The notes beneath the pieces were generated by a model that did not search any database, had not been told where the DNA came from, and worked only from the letters and a program-made list of their open reading frames with translations. A DNA stretch of 35,240 bases from assembly GCA_022574435.1 (NCBI GenBank), contig JACZSB010000002.1:1-35240 (forward strand), written 5' to 3'. The translations under genes were made by a program, and so were the position numbers. Numbering within the stretch: position 1 is the stretch's first letter; every line of letters begins with the position of its first letter. Below are positions 7,953 through 16,287 of this stretch, piece by piece. Origin of the DNA: Fidelibacterota bacterium. GTDB lineage: Bacteria > Fidelibacterota > Marinisomatia > SCGC-AAA003-L08 > TS1B11.

Positions 7953-8702
7953 ATGATAAAACACCTGACGCCCCTATTGCTTTTGCTCCTGTTCTTCGGA
8001 GCGGCTCCCCTGATGGCTCAGTCCGGCGGGTTCCCGGTTATCAATTTCTCGCTGGAAGAGTCAACCAGTCCGCAGCAGTTGAACACTACCATCCAGATCG
8101 TCTTGCTGATGACGGTCCTGGCCCTGGCCCCCTCCATCCTGGTAATGACCACCGCCTTCACCCGCATTGTCGTTATTTTCCATTTTCTGCGCCAGGCCAT
8201 CGGCACCCAGAACACCCCCTCAAATCAGATTTTGATCAGTCTGGCCCTATTCTTGACCTACTTCGTTATGGGTCCGGTCTTCACGGAGATCAACGATAAT
8301 GCCCTGCAGCCCTACCTGAATGAGGAGATCGAGCAGCAGGAAGCCTTCCAGCTGGCCACGGAGCCGGTCAAGCGGTTCATGCTGATCCACACCCGGGATA
8401 AAGAGTTGGCTCTGTTCGCCGATTACTTCCAGGGAGAAATACCTACTTCCCGAAGCGAGCTATCCCTGGCGGTGGTGATCCCGGCCTTCATGATCAGCGA
8501 GTTGCGAGTGGCGTTCCAGATCGGGTTCATGCTCTACCTGCCCATGTTATTGATAGATATGGTGGTCTCGGCTGTGCTCATGTCCATGGGTATGATGATG
8601 CTGCCGCCGGTTATGATTTCCATGCCCTTCAAAATTCTTTTATTCGTCCTGGTGGACGGTTGGTACCTGATAGTGGAATCGATAATCAACGGACTGAGGT
8701 GA
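7953..8702 (+). CDS. fliP: Flagellar export gate protein FliP
   Basis: FliP forms the pentameric core of the type III export channel. The product (249 aa) begins with a cleavable signal peptide (LLLLLLFFGAAPLMAQ), as in other FliPs, then the first gate helix with MTTAFTRIVVIFHFLRQA, and ends with the conserved pair LPMLLIDMVVSAVLMSMGMM and LPPVMISMPFKILLFV. All the strongly conserved FliP blocks are present and the length is typical. Two bases separate it from fliO and one from fliQ, the standard fliO-P-Q-R order. Confidence 0.98.
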   Translation: MIKHLTPLLLLLLFFGAAPLMAQSGGFPVINFSLEESTSPQQLNTTIQIVLLMTVLALAPSILVMTTAFTRIVVIFHFLRQAIGTQNTPSNQILISLALFLTYFVMGPVFTEINDNALQPYLNEEIEQQEAFQLATEPVKRFMLIHTRDKELALFADYFQGEIPTSRSELSLAVVIPAFMISELRVAFQIGFMLYLPMLLIDMVVSAVLMSMGMMMLPPVMISMPFKILLFVLVDGWYLIVESIINGLR

Positions 8703-8703
8703 C

Positions 8704-8973
8704 ATGACAACGGATTTCGTCGTATTCATCAGCCACAAGACCCTTATCACGGCCCTGTACATTCTAGCGCCGATCCTGGGCAGCGCGCTGCTGGTAGGAG
8801 TATTGGTGGGACTTTTCCAAGCGGTTACCTCCATCCAGGAAGTGACCCTTACGTTCATCCCCAAAATAGCGGTGGTGGGTCTGGTCATATTGATGATGAT
8901 CCCCTGGATGCTTGACCTGGTGATTAGTTTCACCCTTCTAATTTTTGATCAGATCACTCAGTTAGGCCGGTGA
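8704..8973 (+). CDS. fliQ: Flagellar export gate protein FliQ
   Basis: FliQ packs around FliP/FliR as helical hairpins in the export gate. At 89 aa with two membrane helices (about residues 16-38, including LGSALLVGVLVGLFQAVTSI, and 54-75), length and topology fit exactly. The central IQEVTLTFIPK turn is the family hallmark. The ATG follows the fliP stop by one base, and its stop codon overlaps the GTG of fliR. Confidence 0.97.
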   Translation: MTTDFVVFISHKTLITALYILAPILGSALLVGVLVGLFQAVTSIQEVTLTFIPKIAVVGLVILMMIPWMLDLVISFTLLIFDQITQLGR

Positions 8974-9755
8974 CTCTCGGCCTGGCGGACCTGTTTTCCG
9001 GCTGGGGAATTTCCTTCATGCTGGAATTGAGCCGGATTTCCGCCATGATCTATGCTTTCCCATTCTTGGGCTCACCCGCCATACCGGCCCGGATACGCGT
9101 TGCCCTGGCCCTGGTAATCAGCTTCATGCTGTTGCCTATTGTTGGGGTGGTAGACCTGGGCACAGATTGGGGTCTGGGCCGGCTGACCCTGGCCCTGGCG
9201 GCGGAAACGGCCGTGGGGTTGGTGGTGGGATTCGGCGCCAAATTCCTATTCGAGGCTTTCACTATGGCGGGTACCTTCGCCGGCCGGCAGATGGGGTTCG
9301 CCATAGCCGATCTGTTGGACCCGGTTACTGCGACTCCCCAGTCCATGGTAGGACAATTTTGGTCGCTGGTAGCTATCTTGTTTTTCCTGGCCTTCGACGG
9401 GCACCTGTTTTTGGTACAGTTTTTGGTCGAGAATTTTCGGGTGATTCCCCTAGGCGCGGGCGTACTGACCGCCGCCACCGGCCAGGAACTGATTGCCGGT
9501 TCCAGCCATATGTTTGAGATTGCACTACAGCTGGCGGCTCCGGCACTGATGCTCACCCTGATGATGGATGTGGGAATCGCCGTACTGTCGCGGGCCATGC
9601 CTCGGTTGCAGATCTTTTTCGTGGCCCTGCCCCTGAAACTGTTTGTGGGGATTTTCGCATTGGTGATTTCCATGCAGCTGTTCCAGGCTATATTTGCCAG
9701 TATGTTGACTGATTCTCAGGAACACCTGATCCGACTGCTTCAAACAATGAGGTAA
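8970..9755 (+). CDS. fliR: Flagellar export gate protein FliR
   Basis: FliR is the single subunit that completes the FliP5FliQ4FliR1 gate. The 261-aa protein is hydrophobic throughout, with the family blocks ELSRISAMIYAFPFLGS near the N-terminus, GRQMGFAIADLLDPVT in the middle, and PRLQIFFVALPLKLFVGIF towards the end. It starts at a GTG that overlaps the fliQ stop by four bases; no ATG fits upstream without removing the overlap. flhB follows with a 3-base gap. Confidence 0.97.
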   Translation: MTLGLADLFSGWGISFMLELSRISAMIYAFPFLGSPAIPARIRVALALVISFMLLPIVGVVDLGTDWGLGRLTLALAAETAVGLVVGFGAKFLFEAFTMAGTFAGRQMGFAIADLLDPVTATPQSMVGQFWSLVAILFFLAFDGHLFLVQFLVENFRVIPLGAGVLTAATGQELIAGSSHMFEIALQLAAPALMLTLMMDVGIAVLSRAMPRLQIFFVALPLKLFVGIFALVISMQLFQAIFASMLTDSQEHLIRLLQTMR

Positions 9756-9758
9756 CCC

Positions 9759-10829
9759 TTGGCGGAAAAACCGGCCCAAGAACGTACAGAAGAAGCGACT
9801 CCAAAACACCTGCAGGAAGCCCGGGAACGGGGCGAGGTGGCCCGTAGCGTGGAGCTGACCTCAGCGACCCTGTTGCTGGCCAGCGTATTGCTGTTTTATT
9901 TCATTGGTGAGGACTTTCTTCAGAAACTGTCCGGTGTAATCAGGACGATCTACAGTTCCTTGGATACGGTGAATATCAATCCCGGCAATATCCCCGCCTT
10001 GGCCAAATGGGCCATGGGAGAGGCTGCAGATATCCTCGGGCCGCTGTTGATCATGGTGCTGCTGTTGGCGCTCTTGGTGAATTATTTACAGATAGGGGTA
10101 ATTTTTGCCCCCAAAGCCCTCAACCCCAAATGGAGCCGGGTCAGCCCAGCAGCCGGCTTGAAACGGATTTTCTCGTCGAAGGGACTGGTTGAGCTCATCA
10201 AGGGTATTCTGAAACTGCTCATCATTGGCACGATTATTTATGTTTACCTGGCCGAAAGAGTGAAGGACTACCCATTTTTAACCTACATGACACCGCTGCA
10301 GACCATTGGAGTTCTGGCCAACGATATTTTCAAGATCGGCCTCTATGTGGGCATTGCATTCGTCGCCCTGGCCGTGGCCGATTTTACGTTTCAGAAATGG
10401 GAATACAAGCGCCAGTTGCGCATGAGTAAGCAGGAAGTGAAGGAAGAGGCCAAACAGACCGAAGGCAGTCCGGAGATGCGCGCTCGCATTCGGACGCTGC
10501 AGCGGGATATGAGCCGCAATCGTATGATGACCGAAGTGGCCCGGGCCACCGTGGTGATCACCAACCCGGCGCATGTGGCCGTGGCGTTGCGCTACAACGA
10601 GGAAGAAGGATTAGATGTGCCAAAGGTGGTAGCCAAAGGCCAGCGCAAGATGGCCGAGCGGATCAAGGCAATCGCCCGGAAGAACGATATACCCGTCAGA
10701 GAATCGCCACCGTTGGCCAGGGCACTCTACCAGACTTGCGAGCCCGGAGATACTATACCGGACAACTTTTACCAGGCCGTGGCGGAATTATTGGCCGAAA
10801 TCTTTTGGGAGCAGCATGCAGCCGCATAG
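9759..10829 (+). CDS. flhB: Flagellar export switch protein FlhB (NPAH variant)
   Basis: FlhB controls the change from hook-type to filament-type export by cleaving itself between Asn and Pro of an NPTH motif. The 356-aa protein starts with the usual ERTEEATPKHLQEARERG, has four membrane helices between about residues 33 and 215, and a cytoplasmic domain. The autocleavage loop reads VITNPAHVAVALRY: Asn269, Pro270, Ala271, His272, so Thr is replaced by Ala while Asn-Pro and His remain. A TTG start is chosen because GAGGTAA overlaps the fliR stop just upstream and the protein then begins at the family N-terminus. Confidence 0.97.
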   Translation: MAEKPAQERTEEATPKHLQEARERGEVARSVELTSATLLLASVLLFYFIGEDFLQKLSGVIRTIYSSLDTVNINPGNIPALAKWAMGEAADILGPLLIMVLLLALLVNYLQIGVIFAPKALNPKWSRVSPAAGLKRIFSSKGLVELIKGILKLLIIGTIIYVYLAERVKDYPFLTYMTPLQTIGVLANDIFKIGLYVGIAFVALAVADFTFQKWEYKRQLRMSKQEVKEEAKQTEGSPEMRARIRTLQRDMSRNRMMTEVARATVVITNPAHVAVALRYNEEEGLDVPKVVAKGQRKMAERIKAIARKNDIPVRESPPLARALYQTCEPGDTIPDNFYQAVAELLAEIFWEQHAAA

Positions 10830-10883
10830 CCAATTGATCAGCGACCACCGCCTCCCGGCCGGGCGCTCTGAGCGGGGTGTAGT

Positions 10884-12932
10884 ATGCCGCCGGGGCTGAG
10901 ATTATCCGATCTGGGCTTGGGCACCGCCGTGATCTTAATTCTGGCGGTTATGCTGATCCCACTGCCCACCTTCCTGATGGACGTGTTCCTGGCCATGAAT
11001 ATTTTAGGGGCCCTGGTGATCCTGTTCGTGGCCCTGTATACCATTAGGCCGTTGGATTTTGCCGTCTTCCCCAGTCTGCTGCTCATGGTCACCCTGTTCC
11101 GGCTGTCTTTAAACGTGGCCACCACCCGCCTGATACTTGGCGAGGGCTACGCCGGTGAGGTGATCCAGGGGTTCGGCAGCTTCGTGGTGGCCGGCAACTA
11201 CGTCGTGGGCTTCATCATTTTCCTGATCCTGGTGCTGATCAATTTCCTGGTAATCACCAAGGGCGCTACCCGCATTGCCGAGGTAACCGCCCGCTTCACG
11301 CTGGATGCTATGCCGGGTAAGCAGATGGCCATCGACGCGGACCTCAATTCCGGTCTGGTAGATGAGGATGAGGCCCGCCAGCGCCGGCGCGACATTTCAA
11401 GGGAAGCCGATTTTTACGGGGCCATGGACGGTGCCAGCAAGTTCGTGCGGGGGGACGCCATTGCGGGGCTGATGATTACCGGTATCAATATTATCGGCGG
11501 GCTGGTGATCGGTACCTTGCAACTGGGAATGACCCTGGGCGACGCCGCCCGTAAGTATACCTTACTCACCGTGGGCGATGGTCTGGTGGCCCAGATCCCG
11601 GCCCTGATAGTTTCCACCGCCGCCGGCCTGATCGTGACCCGCTCAACCTCCGAGACGGATCTGGGCCGCGACGTGATAGCTCAGGTGTCCGACAAACCCA
11701 CAGCGCTGTATATTGCCGGTGGTACCCTGTTCCTGATCGGCGTGATCCCGGCCATGCCCGCCGCGCCCTTCATGGTGCTGGGTACAATGCTGGCCGGTTC
11801 AGGGTACATGACAGCCCGGACCAAGTTCTTAGCGGAGCAGAAACTGCAGGAGGCCGAAGAAGCCCAGGTGGAAGTGCCCGAAGAGCGGATTGAAAGTTAT
11901 TTACATCCCGATCCCTTTGAGATCGAAATCGGCTACGGCCTGATCAGTCTGGTGGATACCAACCAGGGTGGCGACCTGTTAAACCGCATATCTTCCATCC
12001 GCAAAAGCATCGCCCTGGAACTGGGTATCGTCATTCCGCCTATCCGCCTGCGGGACAATATCAATCTGGGGGCCAGCGAATATGTCTTTAAAGTCTATGG
12101 CATTGAGGTGGCCCGCAGCGAGGTAATGGTGGGCTATCACCTGGTGCTCAATCCCGATCCCGACGCCGGCCTGGTGGGTATTGATACAGTGGAGCCCACC
12201 TTCAAACTGCCGGCTCTGTGGGTTTCTGGTGAGCAAAAAGCCAAGGCCGAGGCAGCCGGCTTCACGGTGGTGGAACCGCCGGTGGTGGTGGCCACACACT
12301 TGATGGAGGTACTCAAAGCCAACGCCTATAAGCTGCTGGACCGGCAGGAAGTCAAGAAGATGCTCGATGATCTCAAGGAGGACAAGGCCGCCGTGGTGGA
12401 GGGGCTGGTGCCGGACCTGGTGCCCTTAGGGGTTATCCAGCAGGTCATGCGGAACCTGCTGCGGGAAGGGATCCCTATCCGCAACCTGGTCACAATCCTG
12501 GAGACTCTGGCCGATAGCGCCGCGGTTTCCAAGGACCCGGTATTGCTCACTGAGCATGTGCGTAGCGCCTTGGCCGATTCCATCACCGATCTATTCCAGT
12601 CTGGCGATAAGGCCATATCCGTAGCCACCTTGGAACCCCAATTGGAGGATCACATTCTGCAGGCCACTCGCAAAGGCGAGGCCTATGCGGGTAACCTGGG
12701 CTTCACGCCGCCCCAGGTAAAGGACGTTCTCACTTCTATAGGTGAGCAGGTGGAAAGAATTGTATTAGAGGGCGGCCGGCCGGCTCTGCTGGTCTCGCCT
12801 GCCATTCGCCGCTTTGTGCGGCAGTTCATTGAAACGGTGCTGCCCAACGTTGCGGTGCTTAGTTTCGCGGAATTATCACCGATTGTGGAACTCAAATCAG
12901 TAGGAGCAGTGAGGTATCCTGATGTTCGTTAA
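10884..12932 (+). CDS. flhA: Flagellar export platform protein FlhA
   Basis: FlhA is the nonameric export platform that binds chaperone-substrate complexes. The 682-aa product has eight predicted N-terminal membrane helices (first at about residues 13-33) and the FHIPEP-family cytoplasmic core, with ARFTLDAMPGKQMAIDADLN around residues 135-154 and DEARQRRRDISREADFYGAM just after. The C-terminal domain runs from about residue 330 to the end. A stop codon lies 15 bases before the ATG in frame, which limits the start. The 54-base gap after flhB contains the palindrome CCCGGCCGGG (10854-10863) and a weak GCGGGG ribosome site. flhF overlaps the last 11 bases. Confidence 0.98.
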   Translation: MPPGLRLSDLGLGTAVILILAVMLIPLPTFLMDVFLAMNILGALVILFVALYTIRPLDFAVFPSLLLMVTLFRLSLNVATTRLILGEGYAGEVIQGFGSFVVAGNYVVGFIIFLILVLINFLVITKGATRIAEVTARFTLDAMPGKQMAIDADLNSGLVDEDEARQRRRDISREADFYGAMDGASKFVRGDAIAGLMITGINIIGGLVIGTLQLGMTLGDAARKYTLLTVGDGLVAQIPALIVSTAAGLIVTRSTSETDLGRDVIAQVSDKPTALYIAGGTLFLIGVIPAMPAAPFMVLGTMLAGSGYMTARTKFLAEQKLQEAEEAQVEVPEERIESYLHPDPFEIEIGYGLISLVDTNQGGDLLNRISSIRKSIALELGIVIPPIRLRDNINLGASEYVFKVYGIEVARSEVMVGYHLVLNPDPDAGLVGIDTVEPTFKLPALWVSGEQKAKAEAAGFTVVEPPVVVATHLMEVLKANAYKLLDRQEVKKMLDDLKEDKAAVVEGLVPDLVPLGVIQQVMRNLLREGIPIRNLVTILETLADSAAVSKDPVLLTEHVRSALADSITDLFQSGDKAISVATLEPQLEDHILQATRKGEAYAGNLGFTPPQVKDVLTSIGEQVERIVLEGGRPALLVSPAIRRFVRQFIETVLPNVAVLSFAELSPIVELKSVGAVRYPDVR

Positions 12933-14094
12933 AAGTTATACTGCCGGCAGTGAAAGAGAAGCGCTGAACCTGGCTAAAGAGGACTTGGGCCCAGATATCA
13001 TGATTCTGGATCTTCGCCGTACGCCGGCGACCCTGCCGGGGCAGGAAAAAAGAGTAATGGTCACTGTTACTCCTGATGGCGCTCATAATGCCAACCCTCG
13101 TCCCGAGGCCGACAAACTGTTTCCCCGGCAATTGGCTCCCAAGGGGCCCGTGCGGCCGGGCCAGCTGTTGGAGACTTCCCCGATTCTGGATGAAAAGGAA
13201 GTGGCCGAGTTGTTCTACCTGCGCAAACAGATGCGCAACTTAAAAGCCCGCATCCGGGCCGGCCGCCATGTCCCCTTCGAGGAACCATTCAAATTTTGTT
13301 TCGATCTGCTGGCCGAATCCGGCGTGCCGGACCATATGGCCGAGTCGCTGGTTCAACGCACCGAGCAGCAGCTGGCCGAAGAAGCATTTACCTCCATGAC
13401 CGATCTGTCAGCAGTCAGCCGCGCCGTAGCCGTGAACGAGCTGCGCAACCAGATCCAACGACTGTTCGTCTCTGCGCCGGTCCCACCAGTAGGAGACGGC
13501 CAACAGGTAGTGGTCATGATCGGTCCTTCGGGCGCCGGAAAGACTTCCCTGATCACCAAGTTGGCTTCCCATAAAGAGGTCTATCGCGGTCGCCGGTTGG
13601 CGGTCATCTCCACCGACATCTATCGGGCCGGGGCCAACGCGGGGCTCAAGTCCATTTGTAAGATATTAGAGATTCCCATTGTCGAGGTCAAGCATCTGGA
13701 TGACATCCCCCGGGCCAAAAAGAACCTCTCAGACTTTGAGGTGCTCCTGGTGGATACCCCCGGCCGGAGTCCTCTGTCCAAGGAGTGCTTACCGGCACTG
13801 CAGACCCAATTGGCCCTGTTCAAACCCACCGAGACAATCCTGGTGCTAAGCGCCAACATGGGCATTGAGGAGTTATGGCTGTTCCTGGGGCTCTACCAGG
13901 GGGTGCATCCGACGGCCCTGGCGGTCACCAAGCTGGATGAAACCAGCCGTCCCGGTAAGGTACTGGGATTGGCCGACGATCCTAAACTGCCCCTAAAATA
14001 CATTTCCAACGGTCAGGCAGTGCCTCAAAGCCTGGCGACCCAGGTTGGGGAGGCGATCATAAAACAATTACCCCTCACGGGCGGGAAAGACTGA
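12922..14094 (+). CDS. flhF: Flagellar placement GTPase FlhF
   Basis: FlhF is an SRP-type GTPase that marks the site and number of flagella, often at a pole. This 390-aa protein has a basic N-terminal domain, a helical N-domain (about residues 90-185), and a G-domain with P-loop GPSGAGKT (201-208), DIYRAGA (232-238), DTPGR (278-282) and TKLDE (336-340), all intact. The start overlaps flhA by 11 bases and opens with MFVKSYTAG, close to the FlhF consensus. It is followed by flhG, its regulatory ATPase, so the host probably controls flagellar number and position strictly. Confidence 0.95.
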   Translation: MFVKSYTAGSEREALNLAKEDLGPDIMILDLRRTPATLPGQEKRVMVTVTPDGAHNANPRPEADKLFPRQLAPKGPVRPGQLLETSPILDEKEVAELFYLRKQMRNLKARIRAGRHVPFEEPFKFCFDLLAESGVPDHMAESLVQRTEQQLAEEAFTSMTDLSAVSRAVAVNELRNQIQRLFVSAPVPPVGDGQQVVVMIGPSGAGKTSLITKLASHKEVYRGRRLAVISTDIYRAGANAGLKSICKILEIPIVEVKHLDDIPRAKKNLSDFEVLLVDTPGRSPLSKECLPALQTQLALFKPTETILVLSANMGIEELWLFLGLYQGVHPTALAVTKLDETSRPGKVLGLADDPKLPLKYISNGQAVPQSLATQVGEAIIKQLPLTGGKD

Positions 14095-14095
14095 A

Positions 14096-14983
14096 GTGCT
14101 GACCAGCCAAGTGCAGAAGCCGGCAGCCAAACCCAAGTACAAGCAACGCCCATCGGCGGTGCAGCAGTACCTCCCCGAGATAATCACCATCACCTCCGGC
14201 AAGGGCGGGGTGGGCAAGACCAACCTGGCGGTGAACCTGGGTATCCTCCTGAGCCAGCGCAAGCAAAGGGTCCTGCTGATGGACGCCGACCTGCAACTGG
14301 GCAAGCTGGATGTGATCCTGGGCGCTTCGCCCCGTTATACACTGGCCGACCTGGTGGAAGGGCGCAAGACAATTGATGAAATCATCATGCACCATCCCTC
14401 AGGGATCGACATATTGCCGGCCACCTCCGGTGATCTGGACCTGCTGGACGCCGACGACCGGATGCTTAAGGTATTAGCCAATTCGTTTTCTTCCATTCAG
14501 TCCCTTTACGACTACCTGATCGTCGATACCGGCGCGGGACTCTCCCCGACGGTGCTCACCATGGCGCTGGGAGCCGACAAGGTTATCCTGCTGGTGACCC
14601 CGGAGCCGGCCTCGGTTTCGGATGTGTACGCCATGATCAAGGTGATCAGCCAGAAAGCGCCTGACCTGCCATTGATCCTGGTGCCCAACCGCCATTCGTC
14701 GCTCGAAGATGGGGTGGAGTTGCATAAAAAGTTGAACCTGATTACCCAGAAGTTCCTCAAAACTACCATCTACTACGGCGGCTCCATCGTGGAAGATAAC
14801 GCCGTGCGCCAGGCTGTAATACGACAACGGCCCTTCGTGACGGAATTTCCCAATAGCCAGGCGGCCAATAACCTGCAGCTGGTTTGCCACCGGCTGCTGA
14901 AATTTCCACGCCAGGATTTCGACCGCCGTTCAAATATCTTTGATCGGCTGAAGGAAAAGCGTAAAGTCATGGAAACGGCCTAG
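14096..14983 (+). CDS. flhG: Flagellar number regulator FlhG (MinD-like ATPase)
   Basis: FlhG (FleN, YlxH) is a MinD/ParA-type ATPase that stimulates FlhF GTP hydrolysis and limits flagellar number. The deviant Walker A motif is KGGVGKT at residues 36-42, followed by MDADLQLGKLDV and the switch-II-like VDTGAGLSPTV. The N-terminal tail is basic and Gln-rich, as in FlhGs that carry an FlhF-activating peptide; I do not see a clear DQAxxLR motif, only QYLPEII before the first strand. The GTG start lies one base after the flhF stop. Length of 295 aa is typical. The basic C-terminal end probably acts as the membrane-binding helix. Confidence 0.93.
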   Translation: MLTSQVQKPAAKPKYKQRPSAVQQYLPEIITITSGKGGVGKTNLAVNLGILLSQRKQRVLLMDADLQLGKLDVILGASPRYTLADLVEGRKTIDEIIMHHPSGIDILPATSGDLDLLDADDRMLKVLANSFSSIQSLYDYLIVDTGAGLSPTVLTMALGADKVILLVTPEPASVSDVYAMIKVISQKAPDLPLILVPNRHSSLEDGVELHKKLNLITQKFLKTTIYYGGSIVEDNAVRQAVIRQRPFVTEFPNSQAANNLQLVCHRLLKFPRQDFDRRSNIFDRLKEKRKVMETA

Positions 14984-14984
14984 A

Positions 14985-15224
14985 ATGAGCTCGACCATTT
15001 ACCAGTTGACCCTGATTATCGGGATGGGTACCTTGATCACGTTGCTGATCAGGGGCATGAGCCTGGGAATCGCCCTTTACCGGAGCATCGTGGTGATCAT
15101 GGTGATGCTGGGATTGCTCCTGGCGGCCGGTATTATAGTGAAATGGGCCACTATTCCCAAGCCCCCGGAATCCGAAATCAAGGATTCGGAAACCGACCTG
15201 GAAGTGGTTGATAACACGAAATGA
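14985..15224 (+). CDS. Small two-helix membrane protein between flhG and sigma-28
   Basis: I do not recognise a family. The 79-residue product has two hydrophobic helices (about residues 6-22 and 32-52, the latter IVVIMVMLGLLLAAGIIVKW) joined by an Arg-containing turn, and a short acidic C-terminal tail. Its ATG is one base after the flhG stop and its last four bases overlap the sigma-28 start (ATGA), so it is almost certainly translated with both. The coupling and sensible codon use support a real gene. A role in membrane tethering of FlhG, or in gating sigma factor output, would be speculation. Confidence 0.7.
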   Translation: MSSTIYQLTLIIGMGTLITLLIRGMSLGIALYRSIVVIMVMLGLLLAAGIIVKWATIPKPPESEIKDSETDLEVVDNTK

Positions 15225-15994
15225 GTACTACCGTTACAGATAGCCGGGAACATAATGGCGAAACACTCCTGCGGGAATACTACGCCACCAAGGATCCCAT
15301 CCTGCGGGAGCGGGCGATCCGGGAGTTCTTGCCGCTGGTCTACTACGTGGTCAACCGTGTTACCCTGCCCGCTACCGACGCCATCACCCGGGAAGACCTG
15401 GAACAGAGCGCCATTCACGGCCTGCTGGAGGCCATCGAACGCTTCGACGAAACGCGGCAAGTTAAATTTAAGACCTTTGCCTATAAACGCATCTACGGCG
15501 CTGTTATCGACGCCATCCGGCAAGTACGCATCCTCAGCCGCACTAAACTCGAGCGCCTGATGAGAGTACAGCGCATTACCGAAGAGCTGACCCAGAAGCT
15601 CCACCGGGAGCCACTCCCTGATGAAGTTTGCGAGGCAGCCAATATTTCTCCCAGCGAGCACTCGAGTTTACTGGTGGCTGGGCAGCTGAGCTATGCCACT
15701 TTTTCACTGGACGATCCGGTCCTGGGAGAACCGGAAGGCTCCGTCAGGCAGATTGATCTGCTGGCGGATGTGGAATCTGAAGACCCGGAGAAGTCTTATA
15801 TGATGGAGAACCTGAAGGCCCGTTTGGTCAACATGATCAAAGAGCTCCCCGAAAGAGAGCGTTTGATTCTGGCTCTATACTACTATGAAAACCTTACCCT
15901 GGTAGAGATCGGCAAGGTGCTGAGTATATCCGAATCGCGGGTATCCCAGATCATGAGTAAGTCGATGGACAACCTGCGAGGCAAATTAAAATGA
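15221..15994 (+). CDS. fliA: RNA polymerase sigma-28 factor, FliA/WhiG family
   Basis: FliA directs transcription of late flagellar genes (flagellin, cap, chemotaxis). The 257-aa protein has region 2 at about residues 38-105 (DLEQSAIHGLLEAIERFDE, then FKTFAYKRIYGAVID), region 3 with LTQKLHREPLPDEVCEAA (about 122-139), and region 4 ending in the helix-turn-helix TLVEIGKVLSISESRVSQIM. All are strongly FliA/SigD-like. The ATG overlaps the stop of the small membrane protein by four bases. The next gene overlaps its own stop. No recognisable FlgM anti-sigma factor is nearby. Confidence 0.96.
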   Translation: MSTTVTDSREHNGETLLREYYATKDPILRERAIREFLPLVYYVVNRVTLPATDAITREDLEQSAIHGLLEAIERFDETRQVKFKTFAYKRIYGAVIDAIRQVRILSRTKLERLMRVQRITEELTQKLHREPLPDEVCEAANISPSEHSSLLVAGQLSYATFSLDDPVLGEPEGSVRQIDLLADVESEDPEKSYMMENLKARLVNMIKELPERERLILALYYYENLTLVEIGKVLSISESRVSQIMSKSMDNLRGKLK

Positions 15995-16287
15995 TCGATA
16001 TCCTCGATCCGAACCAGGGATTGCCGCAACCGGTGCCGGTTACCACCCAGCCGGTGGAACCGGTGGATACCGATAACGTCAGTATTCATGATAACCGGCT
16101 GGAGGAGGAGAAACGTTCCGGCCAGGAAGACCAACTGCAAGAGCGCAGGAAGCAAAAAAAAGGGGACGTAGTGGAATTGTCCAGTCGAACGGGGGCTCAG
16201 CATTCGGAAGAGGAAAAGTCGGAGGACGACACGGGCCATCAAGGCCCCGAAACAGATGAACACCAGATCGATATCATCATTGAGTAA
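15991..16287 (+). CDS. Small hydrophilic protein coupled to sigma-28
   Basis: A 98-residue, highly charged, Pro/Glu/Gln-rich protein with no membrane segment; most of it should be disordered. The only family-like element is GDVVELSSRTG (about residues 58-68), which resembles the short D-x-VELS motif near the front of FlgM and several flagellar cytoplasmic proteins. The C-terminal sigma-binding helices of FlgM are not visible. The ATG overlaps the sigma-28 stop by four bases, which favours a real, co-translated gene, and its end overlaps the next gene by 32 bases. It could be a divergent anti-sigma factor or an unrelated filler protein; I do not assign a function. Confidence 0.6.
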   Translation: MIDILDPNQGLPQPVPVTTQPVEPVDTDNVSIHDNRLEEEKRSGQEDQLQERRKQKKGDVVELSSRTGAQHSEEEKSEDDTGHQGPETDEHQIDIIIE

